DNA from: Oligoflexia bacterium
GTDB lineage: Bacteria > Bdellovibrionota > Bacteriovoracia > Bacteriovoracales > Bacteriovoracaceae
DNA: 64,000 nucleotides
Assembly (NCBI GenBank): GCA_024229115.1
Contig: JAAEST010000101.1
Span: forward strand, 62,001-126,000
Reading direction: 5' to 3'
Each line of letters starts with the position of its first letter. The stretch's first letter is position 1. Below are positions 43,837 through 53,785 of this stretch, piece after piece. Both the position numbers and the translations under genes were made by a program. The notes under the pieces are model-generated. The model saw nothing but the letters and a program-made list of their open reading frames with translations. It did not search any database and had not been told where the DNA came from.

Positions 43837-45255
43837 ATGGAATACTTAAAAATTTCTCAAATTTTAAAAGATCAACCAGTTGGAAAAGAAATCACAGTGA
43901 AAGGTTGGTTAAGATCAGTTCGTAAAAACAAATCTTTTTCATTCCTAGTGCTTAATGATGGAACTTGCCAAGGAACTTTACAAGTTATTGTCGATGCTGA
44001 TGCAGTTGAGAATTATGAAGAAGTAAGTTCTCTTCTTATTGGTTCTTGTGTGCGCATTGATGGTCTTATTGTTGAAAGTGGTGGAAAAGGTCAAAGTGTT
44101 GAGATGCAAGGGAAAGCGGTTGAGATTTACGGTAAAACAGATGAAAGCTATCCTCTTCAAAAGAAAGGAACAAGTTTAGAGTTTTTAAGAGAGAAGGCCC
44201 ATTTACGTCCAAGAACAAATCTTTTTGGTGCCGTATTTAGAGTAAGACATCAGCTGGCCATGGCCACGCATAAGTTCTTTGATCAGCAAGGATTCTATTA
44301 CTTAAATAGTCCAATCCTAACAGCAGTTGATGCGGAAGGTGCTGGTGAGATGTTCCAAGTTTCTACAATGGACCTTGCTAATATTCCAAAGCATAAAGAC
44401 GGTAGTGTTGATTACTCAACAGATTATTTTGGGAAAGAAACAAGTCTTTGTGTAACTGGGCAATTAGAAGGTGAATGTTTCGCTATGGGTATGGGAAGTG
44501 TTTATACTTTCGGTCCAACATTTAGAGCAGAAAACTCAAATACTCCAAGACACTTAAGTGAATTTTGGATGATTGAGCCTGAAGTTGCTTTCATGGATCT
44601 TGAAGGTAATGCCAAGCTTGCTCAAGATTATATTCAGTTCTTAATCAAGCATACAATGGAAAATACGAGTGAAGAGCTTGAGGCCATTGATAAATTCTTA
44701 GGCTTTCAAGCTAAGCAAAATAAGGAAAAGTACGAATCTCATTTACCAATTTTAGAAAAGGTAAGAGATACGAAATTTGAAGTGATCTCTTATACAGACG
44801 CTATTGATATTCTTAATAAGTCGGGAAAGAAGTTTGAGTTTAAACCTGAGTGGGGAGTTGAGCTTCAAACAGAGCATGAAAGATTTTTAAGTGAAGAGCA
44901 TTTTAAAGGGCCTGTCACTGTTACTGATTACCCTAAAGATTGTAAGGCCTTCTACATGAAGCAAAATGAAGATGGTCGTACCGTAAGAGCGATGGATGTT
45001 CTTGTTCCTGGTGTAGGTGAGATTATTGGTGGTTCTCAAAGAGAAGAAGATCTTGGAAAGCTCAAGCAAAGAATTAGTGAAATGGGTATGCATGAAGATC
45101 CACTATGGTGGTATTTAGAATTGAGAAAGTTTGGAACTGCTCCACATAGTGGTTTCGGACTTGGGTTCGAGCGTGCGATCAGATATGTAACGGGAATGAG
45201 TAACATTCGTGACGTTATCCCATTCCCAAGAACTCCTAAGAACTGCGATTTCTAG
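43837..45255 (+). CDS. asnS: Asparaginyl-tRNA synthetase
   Basis: Class IIb aminoacyl-tRNA synthetase, 472 residues (E. coli 466). OB-fold anticodon domain at the N terminus (VKGWLRSVRKNKSFSFLVLNDGT), motif 2 around TFRAENSNTPRHLSEFWMIEPE, the N-type VTDYPKDCKAFYMKQNEDG, and motif 3 GFGLGFERAIRYVTG with IRDVIPFPRTP. The presence of AsnS means direct charging of tRNA-Asn. Its TAG overlaps the stop of the convergent gene (shared CTAG). Confidence 0.97.
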   Translation: MEYLKISQILKDQPVGKEITVKGWLRSVRKNKSFSFLVLNDGTCQGTLQVIVDADAVENYEEVSSLLIGSCVRIDGLIVESGGKGQSVEMQGKAVEIYGKTDESYPLQKKGTSLEFLREKAHLRPRTNLFGAVFRVRHQLAMATHKFFDQQGFYYLNSPILTAVDAEGAGEMFQVSTMDLANIPKHKDGSVDYSTDYFGKETSLCVTGQLEGECFAMGMGSVYTFGPTFRAENSNTPRHLSEFWMIEPEVAFMDLEGNAKLAQDYIQFLIKHTMENTSEELEAIDKFLGFQAKQNKEKYESHLPILEKVRDTKFEVISYTDAIDILNKSGKKFEFKPEWGVELQTEHERFLSEEHFKGPVTVTDYPKDCKAFYMKQNEDGRTVRAMDVLVPGVGEIIGGSQREEDLGKLKQRISEMGMHEDPLWWYLELRKFGTAPHSGFGLGFERAIRYVTGMSNIRDVIPFPRTPKNCDF

Positions 45256-47072
45256 AAATTCTGACCTTTAATATATCCTCTGATAATGAGTTGGTCGCTA
45301 CCGGCCAGCTCCATTAGTACGTGATGAAAGTAATCACCTGTTTTACCATCAGCTAATTTTTTGATCATATACTTTGCTTTTTCAGCAACATTATCCATTT
45401 TATCAATCTTCTTCATCCAGCGAATAATTGTTTTCGCTCTTCTCATTTCCCATTCTTTACGATTATTTTCAGAGTCTTCCCATTCTCTTCTTCTTACACG
45501 CCAGTCTAGCCACTTATGAGGATCTGGGAGACCAAAAGCTGCTCCTAGTGCTAACCATCTATCTCTTTCAGAGCTTGAAAGAATTTTTCTAATTCCTGTG
45601 GCACTAAATCTTACTTTCGTAATAAGTAGGAGAGTTCCATAATCTTTATCGTCATCAACACGGAGTGGAAGTCTTAGAAGAGATCCTTTTCTTAGCATTA
45701 ATTCTTGAAGACCTTCAATCTCATCACCATCAGCACCATTATCTTGATAGAGAAAAGTAGTATCCATCACAAAGCTTCCAAGCATATTCTCATCAAATGG
45801 TTGCATATTTGATTTAGCATCATCTTCAATTTCTACTTTAAGTGGGATGAGGACCGAGAATCTTTCTTCCTGATCTTCAACTGATCCAAACCATGAGCTA
45901 CTATCAAGTAATTCTTGAGTTACTTCTTCGTAGTGAAATCTATTTCCATTTCTTACTGTTGTTGTGAAGAAACCGTCTGTATAGATATTTCTATGTCCCG
46001 TTCTCCAGAAAATTAGGTTAATAGCGAAGTTAGTTTCTGTTGTGTAGATAACACCTTCTCTGACCATTTCTCTTACGACTGTATCATTCTCGTGATCAAC
46101 AAGATCTTCTAGACCAGTAAGATCTCTTTGCAGAAACTTCTTATAGGCTTCTCTTCCTTCTTCAGTTTTAAGATCGATTCTATAAACAACGGCCTTCATA
46201 TCCGTTTTCTTTTCTTTGTGGTTAATAAGAAGTGGGTATAAACCACCTGGAGCATTTACACCGATACTTACTGGAAGATCGATAATATCGTCGAAGAACA
46301 CACCAAAACCAATTCCGATTCCAAATTCTTTTTCTCTTAATCCTTCAAGTGAAACTAGGACTTCTTGATCACCTGATTTAGAGATCGATACTTTTAATGA
46401 CTTTCTTACTGTTAATTTTGATTTTGGACCAATATTGATGTGGGCCGGAAGTTCTAGTCCAATCATATTGGCAATACCACCACCAGCTCTTACATAGAAT
46501 CCACCAGTAAGGATAGTATTAAAGATGTCACCTTCATTCATTTTTTCAACACCTTCAGTGCTTAATGGAAGGTCTTTAAGGTGAAAAGGCTTAAGGGCAA
46601 GTGCTTGCTTATATTTTTCTACAGGGCGAATATTGATAATTTTCTTATCTTTGATAATTCCACCTTGAATATAAGGAAAATATTGTGAAAGAAGAATATT
46701 ACCAGCTAAAACTGCGGCTTTTAAGATTAGATCTTGTCCCATTGTGATTGTATCGATAGCAAGCCATCCACCTTCACGATCTGGAACAATTGTTCTTGAT
46801 ACTTGTGTACCAAGCCAACCTTTAGAGAATACAGGACCCGCAAGTTTCATTGAACCTTGAGTCTCCATCCACTCATCATTATTTTGATTTCTAATAAGTC
46901 CACGCCACTTATTAGCTACTGATACATCTATCTTTCTAAGCTCTCTCTTTTGATCTTCAAGAGATACGATTTGCATTTCAGGGAAATGATTAACACTTTC
47001 ATCATTTGAGTAAGTGTTGAAAGAGATTAGCGTAAGTGCTAGGAGTAAAATTTTCGTTGTCGTTCTTTTCAT
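45252..47072 (-). CDS. Large secreted hypothetical protein paired with BamA
   Basis: About 606 residues, family not recognised. Signal peptide at the N terminus (MKRTTTKILLLALTLISFNTYS). The middle is predicted beta-rich with many paired aromatic and charged residues; the C-terminal 110 residues are helical and Arg/Trp rich (WLDWRVRRREWEDSENN). I place the start at the ATG at 47072 with GAG upstream; this follows the BamA-family stop by 13 bases, so the two are co-transcribed. An outer-membrane or periplasmic protein depending on that BamA homologue is a fair guess but not shown. Confidence 0.7.
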   Translation of the reverse strand: MKRTTTKILLLALTLISFNTYSNDESVNHFPEMQIVSLEDQKRELRKIDVSVANKWRGLIRNQNNDEWMETQGSMKLAGPVFSKGWLGTQVSRTIVPDREGGWLAIDTITMGQDLILKAAVLAGNILLSQYFPYIQGGIIKDKKIINIRPVEKYKQALALKPFHLKDLPLSTEGVEKMNEGDIFNTILTGGFYVRAGGGIANMIGLELPAHINIGPKSKLTVRKSLKVSISKSGDQEVLVSLEGLREKEFGIGIGFGVFFDDIIDLPVSIGVNAPGGLYPLLINHKEKKTDMKAVVYRIDLKTEEGREAYKKFLQRDLTGLEDLVDHENDTVVREMVREGVIYTTETNFAINLIFWRTGHRNIYTDGFFTTTVRNGNRFHYEEVTQELLDSSSWFGSVEDQEERFSVLIPLKVEIEDDAKSNMQPFDENMLGSFVMDTTFLYQDNGADGDEIEGLQELMLRKGSLLRLPLRVDDDKDYGTLLLITKVRFSATGIRKILSSSERDRWLALGAAFGLPDPHKWLDWRVRRREWEDSENNRKEWEMRRAKTIIRWMKKIDKMDNVAEKAKYMIKKLADGKTGDYFHHVLMELAGSDQLIIRGYIKGQNF

Positions 47073-47085
47073 ATCGTTCTCGTTT

Positions 47086-49335
47086 TTATAAGTCGTAAGC
47101 CGGATCATATTCTCCAAAGATGAAGTAGAATGGCTTAGTCTGATCACCCTCTTGCTCATTTAATGGGAAGGCAAGACCAGCTTCAAGAGTATTTCCTAAG
47201 AAAGTGTCTTTTAGGTTCGCTCTTAGTCCGATTCCTCCTACAGCTCTAAAGTCTGATAATTGATCAAAGTCATCGCCAACAGCTGCAGCCTCAAGGAAAG
47301 TCACACCTTTTAATCTGTTCTTGTAGATAGGGAAGGCATACTCTAAAGCCGTTGAAACCATCATTTCGCTTCCAAGCCCACTTTCACCGTCTAAACTTCT
47401 GGTTTTATATCCTCTTAGTGTTCCAACTCCACCAGCATAGTTCTTGTCATAGAATGGAGTATTTTTTGAAGCATAACCAATTCCAATTCTTGCAGAAAGG
47501 ATATGAGCTGCTCCACTTTCGTTTTCACCTAGTGAAATAGCTGCTCTTCCTGATACCATCATTCTAGCGAAGAGATCATCATCTCTTACACCTGGAAGTA
47601 GGGCCATAGAGATCTTAACACCATCTCTAACATCTCCAGCAGAGTCATAAGTTTCAGCTTTATAACTAAATTTTGAGATAAGAGTTACAACATGCTCTGA
47701 ACCTTTAAGGTCCACATCTTCTTGTGAAAGCTCACGAGCAAGATTGTCGATATCAACATATTCAAAACGAATCCCTAATCCTATCTTGAGGTTTCTATTG
47801 ATTGCTCTTTCAAGAAGTAACTGTGCCCTTACTCTTTCATCATCAAAAGTTGGTCTTTCTTCATCTTTATATTGAATAGTTGAAATGAATTCCCAATCAG
47901 ACCCAAAAAGGTGAGGGTCAGCAAACATTAATCCTAGCTTTGTTAGCTCTGAGTTCTTAGAAGCAGAGATACTAAATCTATTTCCTGTACTCATGATGTT
48001 TGAATTAGAGTATCCAATTTCACCCATGATTCCTTGTGCATTTCCACCTAATCCAAAACTAATAACTTGTGATCTTCCCTCAATGGCCTTGATGATAACT
48101 TCTGTCGTCTCATCTGAGTCAGGCTTGAAGTCGATATTAATAGTATCAAACCATCCTCTTCCTTGAAGTTTTCTTAGGTCTTCAGAAAGAAGTTTAGTGT
48201 TGATTACATCTCCTTCTTTGAATGAAATATCTTCTAAGATTGTCTGAGGCTTCATTTTAGTAAGACCTTCAATTGTTACCTTACTAATTGTCATGAGTGG
48301 TCCTTCTTGAATAAAGAAAGTTACCGCTGCATTTGAAGGATCATAATCCATATAGATACTCGTTAGAGGGTATCCTCTCTCACCATAGTACTCACGGATC
48401 TTCTGCATTGTAAGCCTGAGGTTTTGTTCGCTATAGTGACCTTTAATTTCTTTAATGATTTCAGTAAGATCTTCTTTAGAATAAACATTGAGACCTTCAA
48501 AATTAACTGTCTTTAATTCATATTTCTGATTTTCTTCAACATGGAAGTGTACTTTTACAAGATACTTATCAACAATTTCCCACGACCCCTTTACTTCAAC
48601 TTCTAAATGTCCAGCATCTTCATATTTCTTTCTGATTCTTTCTACATCGCCTTCAACATGTCCAACTTTGAATACAGGTCTTGAAGCTAGGAAGAACCCT
48701 CTTGTTTCGTTCTTAAGTCCTTCTCTGACTTGTGAGTCTGTAAGGGCACTATTTCCGTGTACTTTTACATCGTAAATTTTTAATTGCTTAGTTTCACTTG
48801 TTACATGGATTTCAACGTGTGAAAGATAGTCATCATCTGAATCTTCTTTAAGAACTGGTGTTACCTTTACTTTGGCATAACCTTGTCTGTGGAAAATATA
48901 TTGAATTTTTTCTACATCTTTAGAAAGAATTGAAGCCTCAAAAACATCACCACGATGAAGGGCAAGTTCATGTCTAAGCTTCTTCGGCTCTTTAATATGT
49001 GGCTCAATAATAATTCTTAACGAAGCCACCATTCTGTGTTTTTGAAAATTAAAGTTAATATTAACTTCATTACTAGATTCAATTGGATCAAGTGCTACAG
49101 CAACATGGCTAAACTGTGGCATCTCCTCTCTAAGAGTCTCGAGATCTTCTAATAACTTTTCAGAGTCTAGGTTTGATCCGGTAATATGATTGATTGTTGG
49201 GATTCCTTCAGTAATATACTGTCCTTGATCGTCTAGGAAGTTCACATTCCTAACCGTCATCTGGGCCATAATCTGAGCACTAAAGAATAGTGAAAATAGT
49301 ACCGTAAAAATCGTCGTCGTCGTTTTGCTTCTCAT
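47086..49335 (-). CDS. BamA/Omp85-family outer-membrane protein
   Basis: Outer-membrane assembly-type protein of 749 residues: signal peptide (about 1-24), an N-terminal half made of consecutive POTRA-like modules (about 25-400, four or five, e.g. VKVHGNSALTDSQVREGL and VTIEGLTKMKPQTILEDI), and a C-terminal beta-barrel with alternating strands. The conserved loop normally VRGF/Y reads LRGYKT near residue 648. It could be BamA itself or a paralogue such as TamA; the neighbours usual for bamA (skp, lpxD, rseP) are absent, favouring a paralogue. The barrel ends DPAYDL rather than the usual terminal Phe. Confidence 0.85.
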   Translation of the reverse strand: MRSKTTTTIFTVLFSLFFSAQIMAQMTVRNVNFLDDQGQYITEGIPTINHITGSNLDSEKLLEDLETLREEMPQFSHVAVALDPIESSNEVNINFNFQKHRMVASLRIIIEPHIKEPKKLRHELALHRGDVFEASILSKDVEKIQYIFHRQGYAKVKVTPVLKEDSDDDYLSHVEIHVTSETKQLKIYDVKVHGNSALTDSQVREGLKNETRGFFLASRPVFKVGHVEGDVERIRKKYEDAGHLEVEVKGSWEIVDKYLVKVHFHVEENQKYELKTVNFEGLNVYSKEDLTEIIKEIKGHYSEQNLRLTMQKIREYYGERGYPLTSIYMDYDPSNAAVTFFIQEGPLMTISKVTIEGLTKMKPQTILEDISFKEGDVINTKLLSEDLRKLQGRGWFDTINIDFKPDSDETTEVIIKAIEGRSQVISFGLGGNAQGIMGEIGYSNSNIMSTGNRFSISASKNSELTKLGLMFADPHLFGSDWEFISTIQYKDEERPTFDDERVRAQLLLERAINRNLKIGLGIRFEYVDIDNLARELSQEDVDLKGSEHVVTLISKFSYKAETYDSAGDVRDGVKISMALLPGVRDDDLFARMMVSGRAAISLGENESGAAHILSARIGIGYASKNTPFYDKNYAGGVGTLRGYKTRSLDGESGLGSEMMVSTALEYAFPIYKNRLKGVTFLEAAAVGDDFDQLSDFRAVGGIGLRANLKDTFLGNTLEAGLAFPLNEQEGDQTKPFYFIFGEYDPAYDL

Positions 49336-49378
49336 TGGTTTCCCTTCAAAAAATAATTGTTTAAATATTAACTTTTAA

Positions 49379-49392
49379 TAACTTAGAAGTTA
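49379..49392. promoter_or_regulatory. Short dyad upstream of the BamA-family gene
   Basis: TAACTT and AAGTTA flank a 2-base spacer, 44 bases before the BamA-family start and in the divergent region shared with the ParB-like gene. Symmetric but short, so chance is possible. Confidence 0.25.
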
Positions 49393-49526
49393 ACGCAGTG
49401 TGTAAAAAGGGAAGTGTGAGTAAATTTTAGACACTCTAAGTGCTTGATATAACGTAATTTTTGCTGACAATATGGAGATTTTTTAGTGTAATGTCTGTCC
49501 ACACACAATACACATTAGGAGACATG

Positions 49527-50522
49527 ATGGAAATCTTATCACCAGAAGAGATTAAGACGAATAATCCGTACCTGAGAATGGGTTCAGATGTATCAAAATT
49601 AGAAGAAAGTATTCGTACAGTAGGTCTAATTTCCCCACTAATTATTAATGAAGAAAATATCCTTTTGGCCGGTGGACGTCGCTTCCAGGCCTTACTAAAT
49701 CTTGGCCAGACAGAAATTCCTGTAATTCGTTATACGAAAGGGGAGCTGGAGCAAGAATTATTAAGTATTGATGAGAACCTTGTTCGTAAAGATCTAAATT
49801 CCATGGAGATGGAAGCTCACTTAAGAAGGGCCAAGGAGCTTTATGAAGCAATTAATCCTGATTTCCCAGTTCCAAACACTGAAGAGCTTGAAACCGTAAA
49901 AGAAGTGACACTAACAGAGTCTAGCGAAGAACAATCTGAAGCTGATGAAGTTAAAGTTGATATTTATCCTGGTGAGAAGTTTCTTCAGGAATTAAGTGAA
50001 AGAACTGGAATGAAGCCTAAGCAGATCGTTCAAGCGATTAAAAGAGATGAGAATTCTGGTAAAACTTTAAAGAATTTAAGATCTAATGGAGAATTTAATG
50101 TAAGTCAGACAAATGAGCTGATTAAACTTTCTGAAGATGAGCAAGAAGCGATTATTCCCCTTGTGATGGATAAGACTGTTCAAGAAATTAGATCCGTAGT
50201 GAAAGAAGTTAAGAAGGGTGGATTAGATTCTGGGATTCAGAAAACAAAAGAATTAACTCCAATGACAAAAGAAATTAAGCAATTAATTGGTTTTGTTAAA
50301 AAGGCGAGAACACTTACTGAAAGAGTAGGATTAGAGAATCTTGAACTGAACGAAAAACTTATGACAAAGCTTGAGAATGAAGTTCACGCTTTTACTAAAA
50401 CTCTCGATGAAGTTCTTAACCTTAAGTATACTTTAGGGTCGGAAAATACTGAGTCTGAAGATGTGGAAGCTTATCAAGTAAATGGTGATTCTAGTTCTGA
50501 GTCAGAAGTTTCATTTCAGTAG
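49527..50522 (+). CDS. ParB-like nuclease/partition-domain protein
   Basis: About 331 residues. Residues 1-100 form a ParB N-terminal (CTPase-type) domain: YLRMGSDVSKLEESIRTVGLISPLIIN, LLAGGRRFQALLNLG and SIDENLVRKDLNSME. AGGRR stands where chromosomal ParB has GERR. A variable acidic linker is followed by a helical region including a possible helix-turn-helix (ERTGMKPKQIVQAIKR) and a Lys-rich C-terminal part. No ParA lies next to it. Start at the second of two adjacent ATGs, five bases after AGGAG; a longer reading from 49491 is possible. Perhaps an orphan DNA-binding regulator. Confidence 0.75.
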   Translation: MEILSPEEIKTNNPYLRMGSDVSKLEESIRTVGLISPLIINEENILLAGGRRFQALLNLGQTEIPVIRYTKGELEQELLSIDENLVRKDLNSMEMEAHLRRAKELYEAINPDFPVPNTEELETVKEVTLTESSEEQSEADEVKVDIYPGEKFLQELSERTGMKPKQIVQAIKRDENSGKTLKNLRSNGEFNVSQTNELIKLSEDEQEAIIPLVMDKTVQEIRSVVKEVKKGGLDSGIQKTKELTPMTKEIKQLIGFVKKARTLTERVGLENLELNEKLMTKLENEVHAFTKTLDEVLNLKYTLGSENTESEDVEAYQVNGDSSSESEVSFQ

Positions 50523-50530
50523 TAATTAAA

Positions 50531-53500
50531 TTAAGTAAACTTTAAAGACAGGGAGCTATTCCCTGTCTGGCCTTTGGCCAGTTGAATATTAACTGGAATT
50601 CTTTCTGTTAATTCCTTAATATGACTTATCAGTCCGATATACTTTCCTTGGGCCTGGATATTATAGAGACATTCAATAACTTCATTTATTGACTCACTAT
50701 CAAGAGTTCCAAAACCTTCATCAATAAAGAAACAATCTATATTTGTATGACCGCGGTTCATTTCACTTAAGCCTAGGGCAAGGCCAAGGCTAATCATAAA
50801 TGTTTCACCACCACTCAGGGTAGATACTTTACGATATTCGCCTTCTGACCAATTATCGATAACAAAGAATTCTCTTCTGGCGTTGAGGTAAGGACTGATT
50901 AATTGATATCTTCCGTCACAGAGTTTCTCTAATTCCTTATTAGTGAAAAGGAGAAGTTGAGACTCAATGGCCTTAAGTGCAAACTCTCTAAACTTATCTT
51001 GTCCAATAAAAGGAATGAGGTCTTCAAAAAGTGAAAGTTGATTTTTTAGTGAGAGCACTTGATCTTTTATTGCACTCTTGGCCTCTTCCAATTTCTTATA
51101 TGTTCTCACTTTTTCTTCAAGCTCATACTTTGATTTCTTGAGTGATTCAATTTCTTTTTCTAGTTCAAAGCACTGTGGAGAGAGTTCGTTTTGTATGTAG
51201 AGGCTTATTTTCTCATTTTGATTAGCAATTTCATCGATATTTTTTAAAGAAGTTATTTTCTCAATGACTTGATTGCTGAAATCATTGTTAAGTTCTTTAA
51301 GGTTCATAAGATTATTCGATATCACTTTCTCAATATCATGATTTTGTTCTTTGATAGTTCTTAGTAAAGTCTCTAGTTTGCTGAACTCTGTTTGTACTTC
51401 TCTTAAGCCTGCTTGTTTTTTATCAAGCTCTTTGGTGGCCATGTAGAGACTATTTTCCATTTCTGACTGTAGTTCCTGAACAGCTTTGATATTTGTCTTT
51501 TCGTTTTTTAGGCTAAGTTCAGTAGAAAGATTACTAATTTCAGTAGTAAGCTTTTTACTTTCAGCTTCATTGAGATCTTGGTTGTGGATAGTCTGAGTTT
51601 CGTTTTCAAGAAGATTCTTTAAATATTCAATATTTGATTGTTGTGTTTTCTTCTTTTCATCTATCTTAAGTTTATTTTGCTCACTTTGGTTAATTTTTTC
51701 TAGAAGTGAGGACAGATTCTTTTTCAATAAACTTAAATCTGCAGAGCTTTTAATAATTTCTTTTTTAGTGTCTAAGATCTTTATTTGTTCTAGCTTGTCT
51801 TTTAAATTGTTAGATTTATCTTTAAGCTTTTTGAATACATTGTTAATTGTCGTGTATTTTTCTCTTAAGGTATTAGTTTTTTTATCTATTTCTTGAACAC
51901 TATTGTAGTTTTGTAGATAAACTTTAATTTGATCTATTTTTGAATCGATATTTTCAAAAATATTCATAGCATCTTCTGTGTTTTTAATAGAAGTGAGAAA
52001 TTCCGTGTTTTTGCTTATTTCTTTGAGAAGAGTGATGTCTTCAATAGTTTGATAAAAGCGATTAATTTCTGTTGTTAATTTAACATTTTGATTTTTTAAA
52101 GAATCAGAGTTTACTTGGTTTATGCTTTTCTTTTTTTCAATATCTTTGATGTCTCTTTCAAGTTTTATAATAATTTCTTTTATTTCATGTTGAAATGAGC
52201 TCTTGGTTGTTTCAAGCTTCTGATATAGTTTTTTCTTATCTAAAGGCGTATCGCAAATAGAGCAATTGTTTTCATTCTCTCTTATTAACGCTTCAATTGT
52301 AATGAGGTTAGCATTAATAATTTCATTTTGTTTTAAAATGACATTCTTATCGGCCAATTCTGTCTTTTTATTTTTTAATGAAGCATCAAATTCTTTGAGT
52401 TCAAAATCAAGGCTTGTTATCTCATTCAAGTTTTGTTGATAGGATTCGTAATAGTTGCTGATTCGCTTTTTAAGTTCTGTATATTGTGTCTGTAAATTTT
52501 GAATAGGTAAGTTTGAATTATTAAGAAATAATTCTTCAATATAATCATTCTTAATCTCTTGAGAGGAAGAACTTAACTCTCTCCCATCTTTTTGTATATT
52601 ATCTAATTGATTTAGATATTCAGCATTTTCTTTTTCAATTTCATCTAATTGTTCTTGATAATTTACAAAACTATTAATGTTTTCAATATTTTCTTCAATC
52701 TCAACTTTAGACCAATTTGAAATATCATTTATTAATAAATTATTATCTTTTTCAATATTTGAAATTTCTGACTCAAGAGATCTGTTTTGTTGTTCTTTCT
52801 CATTTCTTCTTTTTGATATGTCCTTGAGTACTTCTTTATTGTTCTGAATTTTTGTGGCCAAGCCCTCTTCTTTAGAAAGTGTGTTAATCAGTTGTTTAAG
52901 TTTTGGGGCCTTGATGTCAGTCTGCTTTTTGAGTTTTTCTTCTTTTACTTGCAACTCTTTAAGCTCTTCTAGGCCATGATTGAGCTCTTTTTGTTTTTGA
53001 GTCAGCAGTTTTGTATTATTTTCTATTCTCACTTTATTGTTAAAAAACTTATGTGAAACCTCTTGTACATCTTTAAGGAGTCTTAGACACTCTGATTTCT
53101 TACGATATAAATCTTCTGATTTAGGGAGTGACTCTTTGATATTACTGATTGTAATCTGGGCTTCATTAAATTCTTCAGTTGGAATGATCTCAAACTGATC
53201 AAGTCCACCTTCTTTTTCTTCAATTTTAAGAGAGAGGTTCGATATTTCTTTGTTAAGTGTTTTTGAAAGTCCCTTTAGTTGATCAACTCGAGCTATCTTT
53301 TCAAGTATGTCTTTTCTTTCTGTGTAGGAGCAATTAAGGAATTTTGAAAATTCACCTTGGTTCAGAATAACTACTTTACAGAATTGATCAAAAGTTAAGC
53401 CTAGTATGTCTTCAATCTTTTCATCAGTAGGGGAGCCATCTCTTAAAAGCTGTCTTGTTGGGGTAGGGTTCTTCTTTTTGCTAAAATCTTTCTTAAGAAC

Positions 53501-53785
53501 ACTGCAAAGCCATAGAGCTTTATACTCAACTCCGTTTTGGAAGAAGGTGAACTCAATAGATCCTTCTCTTTCACCTTGTGTGACAAAATCAGCGGCATTA
53601 AGAGAAGTTTTATAATGTTTTCCAAATAAAGATAACGAGATACTTGAGAGAAGTGTCGATTTTCCAGAACCTGTTGATCCTGTAATGGCAAAGAGGCTAT
53701 TTTCAGAGAAGATCTGATCAAATTCAATTGTATGAGTTCCTCTAAGCGATGTGATATTTTTTATCTCAAGTTTACTTGGCCTCAT
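50531..53785 (-). CDS. sbcC: Exonuclease SbcC (Rad50-like ATPase)
   Basis: Large subunit of the SbcCD nuclease, 1084 residues, SMC-like. Walker A ITGSTGSGKSTLLSSI near residue 35; two long coiled-coil arms; the zinc hook CSIC near residue 507, exactly mid-protein; ABC signature LSGGETFMISLGLALG and Walker B CFFIDEGFGTLD near the C terminus. It processes hairpins and protein-blocked DNA ends together with SbcD. Its ATG overlaps the sbcD stop by four bases. The unusually Asn/Lys/Glu-rich coiled coil follows the AT-rich genome. Confidence 0.96.
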   Translation of the reverse strand: MRPSKLEIKNITSLRGTHTIEFDQIFSENSLFAITGSTGSGKSTLLSSISLSLFGKHYKTSLNAADFVTQGEREGSIEFTFFQNGVEYKALWLCSVLKKDFSKKKNPTPTRQLLRDGSPTDEKIEDILGLTFDQFCKVVILNQGEFSKFLNCSYTERKDILEKIARVDQLKGLSKTLNKEISNLSLKIEEKEGGLDQFEIIPTEEFNEAQITISNIKESLPKSEDLYRKKSECLRLLKDVQEVSHKFFNNKVRIENNTKLLTQKQKELNHGLEELKELQVKEEKLKKQTDIKAPKLKQLINTLSKEEGLATKIQNNKEVLKDISKRRNEKEQQNRSLESEISNIEKDNNLLINDISNWSKVEIEENIENINSFVNYQEQLDEIEKENAEYLNQLDNIQKDGRELSSSSQEIKNDYIEELFLNNSNLPIQNLQTQYTELKKRISNYYESYQQNLNEITSLDFELKEFDASLKNKKTELADKNVILKQNEIINANLITIEALIRENENNCSICDTPLDKKKLYQKLETTKSSFQHEIKEIIIKLERDIKDIEKKKSINQVNSDSLKNQNVKLTTEINRFYQTIEDITLLKEISKNTEFLTSIKNTEDAMNIFENIDSKIDQIKVYLQNYNSVQEIDKKTNTLREKYTTINNVFKKLKDKSNNLKDKLEQIKILDTKKEIIKSSADLSLLKKNLSSLLEKINQSEQNKLKIDEKKKTQQSNIEYLKNLLENETQTIHNQDLNEAESKKLTTEISNLSTELSLKNEKTNIKAVQELQSEMENSLYMATKELDKKQAGLREVQTEFSKLETLLRTIKEQNHDIEKVISNNLMNLKELNNDFSNQVIEKITSLKNIDEIANQNEKISLYIQNELSPQCFELEKEIESLKKSKYELEEKVRTYKKLEEAKSAIKDQVLSLKNQLSLFEDLIPFIGQDKFREFALKAIESQLLLFTNKELEKLCDGRYQLISPYLNARREFFVIDNWSEGEYRKVSTLSGGETFMISLGLALGLSEMNRGHTNIDCFFIDEGFGTLDSESINEVIECLYNIQAQGKYIGLISHIKELTERIPVNIQLAKGQTGNSSLSLKFT

